Shown here: piece by piece, positions 15,547 to 23,886 of the stretch
How positions within the stretch are numbered: position 1 is the first letter of the stretch
How the letters are laid out: each line of letters starts with the position of its first letter
NCBI GenBank assembly: GCA_003134655.1
Contig: PLBY01000133.1
Coordinates: 16,427 to 80,426 of the forward strand
Origin: Acidobacteriaceae bacterium
GTDB taxonomy: Bacteria > Acidobacteriota > Terriglobia > Terriglobales > Acidobacteriaceae
DNA: 64,000 nt
Reading direction: 5' to 3'
Made by a program: the position numbers and the translations under genes
Notes under the pieces: generated by a model
What the model was told of the DNA's origin: nothing
The model's database searches: none
What the model saw: the letters and a program-made list of their open reading frames with translations, nothing else

Positions 15547-17419
15547 CCGCTACCTCTTCCTCTAATACTGCAAATTTGTCCCAGCCGAAGTATTCGCAGA
15601 CGATGTCCCAAATCTCAGCCCCGTCTGCGTCTTCGTAATGGTCGGGATGGTAGACGACTTCGGCGTGGACTCTCAGCGGGAACTCTGGCAATCCCATGAC
15701 GGTATGGCCGGCTTCGATGAATGCATCCTCGACAGCCCTCTTGCACTCTTCCGCTTTTTCGGCCTCGACATGCATGTACAGAGCATCATGATGGGGGGCA
15801 GCCAGTGCGGGACCCCATCCCGCATCGACCAGGAGGATGCAGGCACACCGCAGCAGTTCCGCACATCCCGCCTGCTGAGGGAAGTTCAGGACACTGTTCG
15901 CACTCATGTGTTCGGTCGACTGCCGCCACCCGAAATCCGTTTCCACGTAGCCACGTTCTTCGGCGAGCTTGGCTTGATCTTCAACCCACTGCCAGTAGAC
16001 CGCGTACCCCTGCTTGTGGCGGTTGATGATTTTTTGTGCTTTCCAGAGGGGCACGCCAAGGTATGTGCTGAGCGTCTCGCCACCAACGCCGTACTGGATC
16101 GCAAGCTTCGCAGTCTTGTGCTGTGCCCGAATGATTTCCAGTTCCTTGTTTTTCTTGTCCCGCATGGTTCCGAACGGTACTGCCTCGGTGACGGCAGCAA
16201 ACTCCATGTACGAATCGGCGCCAGACGAATAAATCCGCATCAGCTCCGGGTCGCCAGAGAATCCTGCTGCAAGCCAATCTTCAGCACCGGTCACGTCGCA
16301 GGCGACCAGTGCCATGCCTTCCCGCGGTGCAATCAGGTTGCGAACCCAATGCGGCCGGCTGAGCAGGAAATCTTTCGCCTTGGGGTTGTTCCGTGACGTG
16401 ACCGTGCCAAACATCCACAGCGTCGAGCGGTTGAATCCATCCTCGCCGAGCACGGTTTCGAAGCGGCTAAGGCTGTTCAGCGATTTCCGGCACTGTCGCA
16501 GTGGTTGGAGTTCGGGGTAGGCGTTACACATGTCGCCGAAGTAATCGTCTTCGAGCATGGGATCGCCTGACGGCGTAGCTTGCCACATCGCACCTTTGCC
16601 GCCGACCGTTATGCCCTTGGACGCCAATAGCTCGGCGAACTTGTTCATCTTGAACACGGGATGCGGCTTGGTCTTGGTCGTTTCCTTTCCTTCAATCACG
16701 TAAACACCGTAGCGGTGCGTCTCTTCGATCTTGTTTGCGATGCTGAGCTTGAGCTTCGGGGATTCGTCTTCGATGGCACGGAAGCGTTCGGCATCCACGG
16801 GGACGCCATAATGCTCGAAGTATGCGTTCGCCTTGCAGTATTTCCCACGCCAAAGGGCCTGTTCGATGTCCAGTTCAGGAATCATCTGGCGGCCCAGCCA
16901 GACGGTCGCATTAACATCCTCTTCGCAATAGGTGAGGATCCGCTTCTGGTGCTCTTCCATCGTGACGCCTTCAGGCGGCGTCGTGCCGTTTTGAATGACG
17001 TAGTTGCGTTCTTCGTCCTTGCTGCTCTTCCAGAAGTCCATCGGGTTGCCGCCGAAGTAGGTCACGGCATCCACCAAGCCTGTGCCCAGGTCCTTCAGGC
17101 AGTCTTTCCCACGCCACCTGCCGTTAATCAAGTTCAAGAACTCGACGTACAAGTCGATGCAGTGCTCTGGCTGGACCCAGCCGAGCGACAGCATGGTCTT
17201 CAGTTCCGCCGGCAGGTTGTAGCCAAGGAAGAGCGTGCTCTTTGGGTCGGGGAACGGGCTGGCGGCCGGCGTGTCGAAGAACATCTCGATCCGCCGGCCC
17301 TTGTTGAAGCCGTGGGCAACGAGGCACACCGGGCGTTGGGTTTCGCCCGGTCGTGCCACGTACTCCGTATCGGGGACGTAGACGTACGGAAAGCGTTCAG
17401 GTGTCAGCTTACTCGACAT
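15518..17419 (-). CDS. Family A DNA polymerase (phage/plasmid type)
   Basis: A 633-residue replicative-type polymerase of the Pol I family. An N-terminal 3'-5' exonuclease domain begins with D17-x-E19 (PDTEY), and the polymerase domain occupies about 330-600. Motif A is D375-V-T-G-A-E380. Motif B is R431-x3-K435...Y443-G444, with Leu at the position of the usual Phe/Tyr. Motif C is H544-D545-A546, where nearly all family members have H-D-E. No 5' nuclease domain is present. The start overlaps the upstream gene by 11 bases. The polymerase implies that the element makes its own DNA at some stage. Confidence 0.88.
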   Translation of the reverse strand: MSSKLTPERFPYVYVPDTEYVARPGETQRPVCLVAHGFNKGRRIEMFFDTPAASPFPDPKSTLFLGYNLPAELKTMLSLGWVQPEHCIDLYVEFLNLINGRWRGKDCLKDLGTGLVDAVTYFGGNPMDFWKSSKDEERNYVIQNGTTPPEGVTMEEHQKRILTYCEEDVNATVWLGRQMIPELDIEQALWRGKYCKANAYFEHYGVPVDAERFRAIEDESPKLKLSIANKIEETHRYGVYVIEGKETTKTKPHPVFKMNKFAELLASKGITVGGKGAMWQATPSGDPMLEDDYFGDMCNAYPELQPLRQCRKSLNSLSRFETVLGEDGFNRSTLWMFGTVTSRNNPKAKDFLLSRPHWVRNLIAPREGMALVACDVTGAEDWLAAGFSGDPELMRIYSSGADSYMEFAAVTEAVPFGTMRDKKNKELEIIRAQHKTAKLAIQYGVGGETLSTYLGVPLWKAQKIINRHKQGYAVYWQWVEDQAKLAEERGYVETDFGWRQSTEHMSANSVLNFPQQAGCAELLRCACILLVDAGWGPALAAPHHDALYMHVEAEKAEECKRAVEDAFIEAGHTVMGLPEFPLRVHAEVVYHPDHYEDADGAEIWDIVCEYFGWDKFAVLEEEVADEQLLAYSS

Positions 17420-18140
17420 CTTCTTCGTCCTCGCGCGCCGCTACGCCGCCGCTCATGTAGTCGAGGACAACCTTGTCGTCGGCGACGTTTATGTTGGAAT
17501 CGAATGCGTCCATGAGCATTTGCTCGAAGGACGGCAACGACGCCCATTTGGGCTCGGGAATCAGCTGGTCGGCGATCTCCACGTTGTACGTCTGGCGAGC
17601 CTTGATGCTGCTCACGATGACGAACTCACGTTGTGCCTCTTGGACAGACTTGATCGCAGCCTTGCGCCACTTACTGGACGAAACGAAGACGTGCCACAGG
17701 AAGAATGTGCCATCCGCACAGCCAGCCGTGTGGATGTCCATGAGCTTGCAGACATTGCGAAAACGCTCTGGCAACTCACCAGATTCGAAGAGTTCGGGAT
17801 TGATGTAGTGGAAGGTGCCTTCGTTCTCGTTGACGAACACCGGCAGATTGAAGGTGTGGTAGGCAGGCGAAGGATGAACCTTGACGTAGATTCCCTTCGG
17901 AGGCTTTCCGAATTCGTAGCTGACTTGCTTTGCCTTGCCCGTACGGCTGGTCGAAGTCGTGCCCTTCTTGGCGGCTTCGGCTGCCTTGCGGCTGGCGGGT
18001 GCGAACATTGTTTTCGAGGGGGTATTCTTCGTGGCGTTGGCGACAGCCTCGTGCGTCGCTTTACCATTTGCGGGAATGGCTGCTGATGACTCGAAAGCCA
18101 CGTCAGACAGCCGTGCGGGATCGTTTTCTGGATTCAACAT
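17409..18140 (-). CDS. Phage-type hypothetical protein upstream of the polymerase
   Basis: A 243-residue protein. The first ~75 residues are Ala/Lys/Ser-rich and probably disordered. A folded domain from ~75 to 225 follows (GIYVKVHPSPAYHTFNLPVF onward), and the tail is strongly acidic (REDEEDVE). An acidic C-terminal tail behind an OB-like beta-rich domain just upstream of a polymerase is reminiscent of single-stranded DNA-binding proteins, but I see no conclusive motif. It is translationally coupled to the polymerase. Confidence 0.6.
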   Translation of the reverse strand: MLNPENDPARLSDVAFESSAAIPANGKATHEAVANATKNTPSKTMFAPASRKAAEAAKKGTTSTSRTGKAKQVSYEFGKPPKGIYVKVHPSPAYHTFNLPVFVNENEGTFHYINPELFESGELPERFRNVCKLMDIHTAGCADGTFFLWHVFVSSSKWRKAAIKSVQEAQREFVIVSSIKARQTYNVEIADQLIPEPKWASLPSFEQMLMDAFDSNINVADDKVVLDYMSGGVAAREDEEDVE

Positions 18141-18400
18141 CTCTACCTCTTACGACTTAGGGTGGCGATTCAAAACTGGAGGTAGCAGGCTGGATGGTCT
18201 GGTACTGGGGTTTTGTTCGGGCAGCAGGAAAACCCACTCAGGAACCTGCCGCCCTCGATGACTGCGAGATCACCGTCGCTAGATATAGATACTGAGTGTT
18301 TGGAAAAATGTGAGTTAACTGGGGCGATTTGTTTCAGCCTAGTTTCTACAGCGTACCGGACGGCGCGCTGCCTCGCCGGGCATGCAATTCAGCCGTTCAA

Positions 18401-18545
18401 ACCGATCAATCCATCCGATCGTCCAATCCTGTCATTCCGTTCTGTCATGGACTAATAAATAAAACAAAAACATATTTATTGTTGAAAGGGTTGAATGATT
18501 GGAATGGTTGATCGGATTGACCAGACGGATTGAATGGATGGCCCC
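18401..18545. other. Candidate replication origin: AT-rich core between inverted short repeats
   Basis: In the 450-base gap ahead of the polymerase operon, an AT-rich core (about 18,451-18,485) contains the inverted repeat AATAAATA / TATTTATT. On its left lie CAATCC-type units (18,407-18,412 and 18,424-18,429, with related CATTCC and TTCAAACC). On its right lie the opposite-strand units GGATTG (18,514-18,519 and 18,527-18,532, with related GATTGG and GGTTGA). Arrays of short units facing an AT-rich core resemble iteron origins. No gene is seen in 18,141-18,592. The functional assignment is inference. Confidence 0.4.
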
Positions 18546-18592
18546 AGCATTGAAGCGGCGTGACCTCATGGTTGTGGTTTTAGACTCAGAAA

Positions 18593-18916
18593 TTACCGAA
18601 CCTCGTCCGGACTGCGTTGAATATCTTGGGCAACCATTAGTTGTTCGTGCGGCGTCATTTTCTTATAGCGCCAAACCCACTTCTCGAACTCCGCGAGATA
18701 ACGCTCTTCAGCAGTCTCTTGCCGCAATGCGACCGTCTTGGCTACCAGCTTGCGGTCTCGGTCGGCGACTGTTTCGTTCATGCGGGTTTCGATCAACGCG
18801 GCATGACAGGGTACGCAGTATTTCCGCCGCCCCTCGTAATGGATGTCCGCGTTGGAGTACAGTGCCTTTTTGCACTCACTGCATTTTCCTAGCTTAATTG
18901 CTTTTTCTGCTTTCAT
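18593..18916 (-). CDS. Small zinc-finger protein
   Basis: A 107-residue protein with GAGGAGG before the ATG at 18,916. An N-terminal C-x2-C (CSECKKAL) and a second C-x2-C (YCVPCH) form a ribbon-like zinc site in residues ~12-38. A long charged helix follows (ETRMNETVADRDRK...). The start overlaps the stop of the preceding 39-residue gene (ATGA). A DNA- or RNA-binding accessory protein is likely. Confidence 0.55.
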   Translation of the reverse strand: MKAEKAIKLGKCSECKKALYSNADIHYEGRRKYCVPCHAALIETRMNETVADRDRKLVAKTVALRQETAEERYLAEFEKWVWRYKKMTPHEQLMVAQDIQRSPDEVR

Positions 18917-19032
18917 AGCGCCTCCTCAGGTGTCCAGCTACCATCAGGGGTGCATTCAGGAGCGCACTTGTCACACCCTACCCAAAAGTTTTGCGTGTTG
19001 TGTGCCCAGCTTATGCCTGTATCTTCTGCCAT
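18913..19032 (-). CDS. 39-residue mini-protein with a DUF5131-like N-terminal signature
   Basis: A short ORF with a clear AGGAG site seven bases before the ATG at 19,032, and an ATGA overlap with the next gene. Its sequence (ISWAHNTQNFWVGCDKCAPEC) resembles the first ~25 residues of phage Gp37/Gp68-type (DUF5131) proteins, ISW-x3-T-x-N-x3-GC-x-K-x2-P-x-C, and then stops. It may be a stand-alone zinc mini-protein or a truncated derivative of that family. The translational signals on both sides argue for expression. Confidence 0.5.
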   Translation of the reverse strand: MAEDTGISWAHNTQNFWVGCDKCAPECTPDGSWTPEEAL

Positions 19033-19256
19033 GATCGTCTCCTACTCTGTCTCTTAATACGCTCCCAGAGGCTTCCACCGACGTGCCAATGGTTGCACCG
19101 CTTGCACTGGAATACGTTCCCCGAGTAATCCGGCTTCCGGCTTTCAAGCTGGGCCAGATGTGCCAACGCCGCCGCTTCCGTAAGGTGCGTGGCTTTGCCC
19201 GTAGGACACGAGATCACCTTCTTGTAGGCGACCGCGAGTTGTGATTTCCAAGTCAT
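19011..19256 (-). CDS. Small phage-type zinc protein (C-x2-C...WH type)
   Basis: An 81-residue protein starting at the ATG at 19,256. It follows a pattern common in small phage ORFs: CPTGKATHLTEAAALAHL, then a variable stretch, then FQCKRCNHWHVGG, giving a zinc site of Cys and His. Longer in-frame starts (to 19,307) lack coding character. It overlaps the following mini-gene by 22 bases and follows the 408-residue gene by about 70 bases. Function unknown. Confidence 0.5.
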   Translation of the reverse strand: MTWKSQLAVAYKKVISCPTGKATHLTEAAALAHLAQLESRKPDYSGNVFQCKRCNHWHVGGSLWERIKRQSRRRSWQKIQA

Positions 19257-19327
19257 ATTTGATCCCGCCCACCGTCGCACGGACGACGGTCCAGTGGAGA
19301 CCGCCATCCGTGGTCATCTGGTAGGAT

Positions 19328-20554
19328 CTACATGGCTGCCGCTTCCGCAACTGGCTGGGTGTCAATCCATTTGAGGCAATCCGCTTCGTTGCCTGTGGAC
19401 GACGCCGCTTCCCGTGTGCGGTCGAACACAGACTTGGGGAACACGCCGTGGGTATGTGGGTCGTTGGGATACGGATTGGTGAGACGACCAACGACAAACT
19501 CCCGCACCGCTGGCGTTGACACTCGTGTGATGGCTGGCTTCTTCTTCGACTTCGGCTTCTTGCCAGCCGTTTTTTCAAGCTTCGCGACCGAGGCGGTGAG
19601 TTGCTTGTTGTCATGCTTGAGTTGCGTGATGGTCGTCCGCAAGTTGCCTACGGTCGTACGCAAGTCATTCTCTGTCGCCGTCATCTTCTCGATGGTGGCT
19701 TGGAGTTTTGTGACTTCGTCTTGGATTTTGGTCTGTGCCGCCAAGCGACTCACGAGCTTGGGGACGGCGATGAGCTTGGCTTGGTCAGCGGACAGATTCT
19801 CATAAGCCGCTTCCGCCGTTTCCCGCAGCACCGCAAGGATGGCGACAGGGGAATCACTCTTAGGCGCATTGACGAACAGACCAATGAGCTTGAGCGCAAG
19901 GTCTGCGAGGACAGCATTGTTGGCGGCTTTGCTGTCGATGCGGGCTTGCTTTCCTTTTTCTTCTTCTTGCTTCTTCTTCCAGACACCCACGGAACACAGG
20001 TCTGGACGCTTGACTTTGTAGGAGGTCGCTACATTGTCAACCGTCTTCGTGACGAGAATCTCTTTTGAGATGCCGTCATCTTGTGGGACGGTGACCGTCT
20101 CACCGCACAAGGCACTGGTCTTCTTCTTGACGACCATCTCAGCGTTAGGCGCAATCAACAGTGGCGGCTGTGCGTCTTCAAGCAACCGCTGTGTCGCACG
20201 GTCTACCGCACGCCATTCCGTGTTGTAGTTGAGTCCATGCTTGGTGAAGGCATCCATGAGGGTGTCCATGCCGTTACGCTTCTTGGCGTAGGTCTTGAAG
20301 CGGCGGCACATCTCGTTGAAGAAGAGGATGCGGGTCTCGACGGCTCTTATCCCAACAACGGTGGCAAGCTTGTAGCCATGCACCAGCTTGTCGTCGTCAA
20401 GCTTGTCAAGCGCATCGCCGTTTACATGGATGAGGAAGGTTGAGAACTCGTTGATGGTTTCTTGCGGGAAGTTGGACAACTTGTCCACTTTCCCGTTTTG
20501 AACTGGAGCGGACACGGTGTCCGTCCCATCTTTCTTGGCTGTTGCTTTTGCCAT
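19328..20554 (-). CDS. Hypothetical coiled-coil protein
   Basis: A 408-residue protein with AGGAG ahead of the ATG at 20,554. Residues 1-35 are Lys/Ala/Thr-rich and residues ~40-260 form a mostly helical domain. Residues ~265-330 have strong coiled-coil character (TKLQATIEKMTATENDL...LRTTITQLKHDN), followed by a lysine-rich linker and a short C-terminal domain. No catalytic motif seen. It heads the leftward operon of the replication module and is divergent from the acidic protein at 20,855. Confidence 0.6.
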   Translation of the reverse strand: MAKATAKKDGTDTVSAPVQNGKVDKLSNFPQETINEFSTFLIHVNGDALDKLDDDKLVHGYKLATVVGIRAVETRILFFNEMCRRFKTYAKKRNGMDTLMDAFTKHGLNYNTEWRAVDRATQRLLEDAQPPLLIAPNAEMVVKKKTSALCGETVTVPQDDGISKEILVTKTVDNVATSYKVKRPDLCSVGVWKKKQEEEKGKQARIDSKAANNAVLADLALKLIGLFVNAPKSDSPVAILAVLRETAEAAYENLSADQAKLIAVPKLVSRLAAQTKIQDEVTKLQATIEKMTATENDLRTTVGNLRTTITQLKHDNKQLTASVAKLEKTAGKKPKSKKKPAITRVSTPAVREFVVGRLTNPYPNDPHTHGVFPKSVFDRTREAASSTGNEADCLKWIDTQPVAEAAAM

Positions 20555-20854
20555 GGCACTCTCCTAATGGGGTTGACCCATTTCAAAGGTGCCTACTTAC
20601 TCCACTGGCTCTCCACGAGTGATAGACGGGATCGGCTTTTGGCTACTCTTTGATTGTTTCCTTTTTTATTCTCAGGCCGCCGCGTGAAACTGTTAAGGAA
20701 CGCAAAATCAAGGCGATGGGCGGGTTCGCTGGATTTTGCGTCACGTGACGCTAATCTCGAACCCATTGTGGTTGGGCGTAAAAAGGCGTCACTCGGTGAA
20801 AATTGCCCTGAAATGGTTAGACTAGTTAATAGGGATAGCTCTCGGAGGGACAGC
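20555..20854. other. Divergent intergenic region, no gene
   Basis: This is a 300-base spacer between divergently transcribed genes and presumably holds both promoters. I do not see a near-consensus -35/-10 pair that stands out, nor a clear repeat. Confidence 0.35.
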
Positions 20855-21823
20855 ATGAGCCTTGACAGCGAAAATGAGAATGAAGGGCACTCCACCTTAG
20901 AGCCAGACGATGAAAATGGGCCAGAAGAAATCGAACGGAGGAGGCGGAGGAAGTCTGAATCCCCTTTTATCGACTTGTGGGCCGACGGTTCAGAGGAGGA
21001 GAAGGAGGAGGATGGGGACGATGAGGATGATAAAGAATACTGCTTTTATAGGCTCAAACGTTTAACAGAGCAGTTGGACAGCGCGGTTAGGCTATATCCA
21101 GAGCAACTGTGGTCCGTCAATCTACAGGCGCCGGTACTAAAGAGAGAAAAATTTCAGAGTCGTTTCGGGAACTTTCTCCAAAACGCCGTACCGCACATTC
21201 CGGCACCAACCCCTGAAATTCTCGACGGCCTCTTCCGGCAGGCGATCGAGGCCCAAAAGCGAATTATGGCATGGGAAGACATTGTGAAAGCCATCAAAAG
21301 CAACGAGTTTGGCAGGTCGCTGAAATGCCTGCGAGCAGAAGTGGCACGATTTGAGGTGATAGGAAAACTGCTTCGCTATGATCGAAAAACGCCATCGTGG
21401 ATGTCATCTTGGGAGCGACTTTGGATTGAAGCGTTCGAAGAACTGGGAGGACATATTGAGTCACAACTTATCGGTGCGAAAAGTCATCTCGAACGGTTTT
21501 CGGCAATCGCCAAGCTTGGCCGCACCGAAGTTGAGTCTCAGGTCCTACTACTGAGCGCCCGCGCAATTCCCAAGGTGATTGAGAAGACACCGCTATCGAA
21601 AATTCCCAGTATCGTGCTTGCCGCATTTGCTTATGCCGCCCAATTGGTACCGTGGAAGGACCATCCAAGCGATGCGGAAGGCAGGTACGTTGATGCGATC
21701 AAAGCTCGCATTACACGTGCGAAACGTTCAAAGACAGGACGGCATATCGCGTTGATTATCCTCCTTCACACGTTCGATGGACCCCGCTCCGCCGGAAAGG
21801 ATATCCCGCCGGACGGAAAATGA
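20855..21823 (+). CDS. Hypothetical protein with acidic N-terminus
   Basis: A 322-residue protein starting at the ATG at 20,855, chosen because GGAGG lies seven bases upstream; in-frame starts to 20,654 have no such site. Residues 1-75 are dominated by Glu and Asp (SEEEKEEDGDDEDDKE) with a short basic interruption, and residues ~75-320 are helical. It is the last element gene before the integrase and runs in the same direction. No family recognised; the extreme acidic region could be DNA-mimic-like, but this is speculation. Confidence 0.55.
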   Translation: MSLDSENENEGHSTLEPDDENGPEEIERRRRRKSESPFIDLWADGSEEEKEEDGDDEDDKEYCFYRLKRLTEQLDSAVRLYPEQLWSVNLQAPVLKREKFQSRFGNFLQNAVPHIPAPTPEILDGLFRQAIEAQKRIMAWEDIVKAIKSNEFGRSLKCLRAEVARFEVIGKLLRYDRKTPSWMSSWERLWIEAFEELGGHIESQLIGAKSHLERFSAIAKLGRTEVESQVLLLSARAIPKVIEKTPLSKIPSIVLAAFAYAAQLVPWKDHPSDAEGRYVDAIKARITRAKRSKTGRHIALIILLHTFDGPRSAGKDIPPDGK

Positions 21824-22340
21824 ACTCGGCGGTGGCTTGGGAACGAAAAAAGTTGTCCTTCACAGGATCGCATAGCTTACCTCGAGCGCGTCGGGCAATC
21901 AGTCGATGGCGCGGTGCGGTGCCCCCTGGCTTGGAGGCGACGGGAGGTTCCACGGCTGACCAAACTTTTTTCGAACAACACCCAAAATTAACGCGGAAAT
22001 TGTTGGGGGATTGGGTATTGAATAGTAGCCGATTTCGGAGTTCTGCTCGCTTAGAGGTCTCCGTCCCAAGATTTCTCGTTCTACGACTTTACTCAGTTGC
22101 GGGATATGACTGGCATGGCAAAACCGACCGTGGTCTCGAAGGACAGTTTCGTTGGAACAGTGCCTCCAAATCTCGGGTTCGATACCTACCCCCAGCGTGG
22201 GTGTCCTTTTTCCCGCTACCGTGCCTTTGGCGGTCTACGGACAGCTTTGTCCCCAAGAACTGCAAGCCAATCTGTTGCAATTCCCTGCCAGCAATAATAA
22301 GGTTCTTACCGCGATACCAGACCAGAGACGGAGGAGGTAT
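21824..22340. other. Leader region of the integrase, no supported gene
   Basis: About 500 bases between the acidic protein and the integrase. Several frames are open, including 22,152-22,340 in the integrase frame, but none has a ribosome binding site or coding character. The region presumably carries the integrase promoter and arm-type binding sites, which I cannot locate by eye. Confidence 0.35.
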
Positions 22341-23576
22341 ATGTCTCGCAGGTCTGGTCAGAACGGCCGTATCGAGCAACATGGGAAGTCTTGGACTGTC
22401 CGGTTTTGGTTGGACGTTCCTGGGCAAGTGGAGCGTGATTACAAGCGCGTGAAGATTTGCCCGGTGAACGGGGCCGGATCACTCAACAAGTCCGAACGGA
22501 AGCGAAGAGCGAAAGAGATCATCGCTGAGTCCGGAGCAGACTCCGAGGAAGTCTTCCGCGAAGCGGAAGCCGCGAATCTCGGAACAACGTTCAAGGAACA
22601 AGCTGAGAGATGGTTCAAAGCAGTGCAAACGCGGAAGCGGAGACCAATCAAGCCGCGTACCGCAGATGCGTGGGCAACCTATCTCTCTTACATCAACCCC
22701 CAGATCGGGGAAATGCCGCTTACATTGGTGAACAACCTCGCAGTGAAAGAACTCATTGCGAAGATGGCCTCCGAGGTAAAGAAGAACAAGCCGCGTTTCG
22801 CCGCGAAGACGATCAGCAACTACGTCCAGGTTGTGAAGATGGTGGTGGCATCAGCGGTCAATGATAAAGGGGAGGAGATCTATCCCGTGAAGTGGAATCA
22901 TGACTTCATGGATCTGCCAGAGGTCAAGGACCAGAGGACTCCTACTTTCTCGGCCGAGGAGATCAGCACGATCATCTCGAAGGCCGAGGGACAGTATCAA
23001 GTCCTCTATTCCTTGCTAGCGGGGACAGGTCTTCGGATCGAGGAAGCCTTCGCTCTCCAGGTGGAGGACATTGAGGGTTCTGTGATCCGTGTCCGCCACA
23101 GCATGTGGAACGGCAAGCTGTACTCGCCAAAGACCGCGGCCGGAATCCGCGAGGTGGATATCCATACCTCGCTGGCTGAGTTGCTACACAACCATCTAAC
23201 CGAACGTTGTACGGGGTTCGTCTTCAGAAGTGCAGTAGGAACACCGTTGGCTCGCTCAAACGTGTTGCGGAGGAGTCTACACAAGATCTTGGGAAAGATG
23301 GGCCGCGAGAAATGCGGCTTCCATGCCTTTCGGAGATACCGTGTGACTCATCTTCGCAAGCAACGAGTGCCAGAGGATCTGTTGCGTTTCTGGATCGGTC
23401 ACGCCGACGGGAGCGTCACAGACGGTTACTCGAAGGTGAAGGAAGATGTTGAGTTCCGCAGATTCACGGCGGAACAGGCGGGACTCGGTTTCCACATGCC
23501 CACTGTGGCACCGAAATTGCCAGTTGCACCCATTGCACCCAAAACTGCGGGTGCTGAAATCGCTCTAACTGCTTGA
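22341..23576 (+). CDS. Tyrosine recombinase (integrase)
   Basis: A 411-residue site-specific recombinase with GGAGGAGG before the ATG at 22,341. Residues ~80-180 form the SAM-like core-binding domain and 200-390 the catalytic domain. The expected residues are present: R232 (GTGLRIEEA), H328-x2-R331 (HAFRR), H354 (WIGHADG) and nucleophile Y363 (DGYSK). The last ~35 residues are a Pro/Ala-rich tail. It ends seven bases before the tRNA-Pro gene, so it almost certainly integrates the element into that tRNA. No excisionase gene is obvious nearby. Confidence 0.93.
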   Translation: MSRRSGQNGRIEQHGKSWTVRFWLDVPGQVERDYKRVKICPVNGAGSLNKSERKRRAKEIIAESGADSEEVFREAEAANLGTTFKEQAERWFKAVQTRKRRPIKPRTADAWATYLSYINPQIGEMPLTLVNNLAVKELIAKMASEVKKNKPRFAAKTISNYVQVVKMVVASAVNDKGEEIYPVKWNHDFMDLPEVKDQRTPTFSAEEISTIISKAEGQYQVLYSLLAGTGLRIEEAFALQVEDIEGSVIRVRHSMWNGKLYSPKTAAGIREVDIHTSLAELLHNHLTERCTGFVFRSAVGTPLARSNVLRRSLHKILGKMGREKCGFHAFRRYRVTHLRKQRVPEDLLRFWIGHADGSVTDGYSKVKEDVEFRRFTAEQAGLGFHMPTVAPKLPVAPIAPKTAGAEIALTA

Positions 23577-23582
23577 AGGAAT

Positions 23583-23659
<77 letters not shown>

Positions 23660-23886
23660 ACGTATTGCACGGGCGCTGGAGGAAGTGCGGGCGCCCTTAG
23701 CAGGAATTGCTGAATTACTTGCAAATTATAGCACTCCATGCGACGCCCGAGGGTCGGGAAGCGCGTGTGATGCTGCAACCGATCAACGCCAGCCGGAGAG
23801 TTCCAGCGCAATCTGCGTGAATCCGCCGACCATCCATGTTGTCTGAAACCTGACGGACGGCTACGATAGATTTTCACCACGCCTTC

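Larger units (their letters stand above)
1..23582. mobile_element. Integrated element in tRNA-Pro (right end; left end outside window)
   Basis: A tyrosine recombinase ends seven bases before the 3' CCA end of a tRNA-Pro gene, the classic layout of elements that integrate into tRNA 3' ends. Everything to its left is accessory: a phage-type DNA polymerase, many tiny overlapping genes, an internal 1 kb duplication and three defence-like loci. Everything to the right of the tRNA is ordinary chromosomal metabolism. I did not find a second copy of the tRNA 3' end in the first 23.5 kb, so the left attachment site is probably beyond the window. No capsid, terminase, relaxase or secretion genes are visible, so it could be a plasmid-like element or a phage satellite. 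The extent is inference. Confidence 0.7.

Noticed and set aside
19144..19317. Alternative minus-strand frame (57 codons from about 19,317, MTTDGGLHW) over the small zinc-protein gene
   Set aside because: It has no ribosome binding site and no recognisable motif, while the overlapping frame carries the CPTGK...CKRCNHWH pattern of small phage proteins.
22152..22340. N-terminal extension of the integrase frame
   Set aside because: The extra 63 residues have no family similarity. The ATG at 22,341 has a strong ribosome binding site and gives a normal integrase length.
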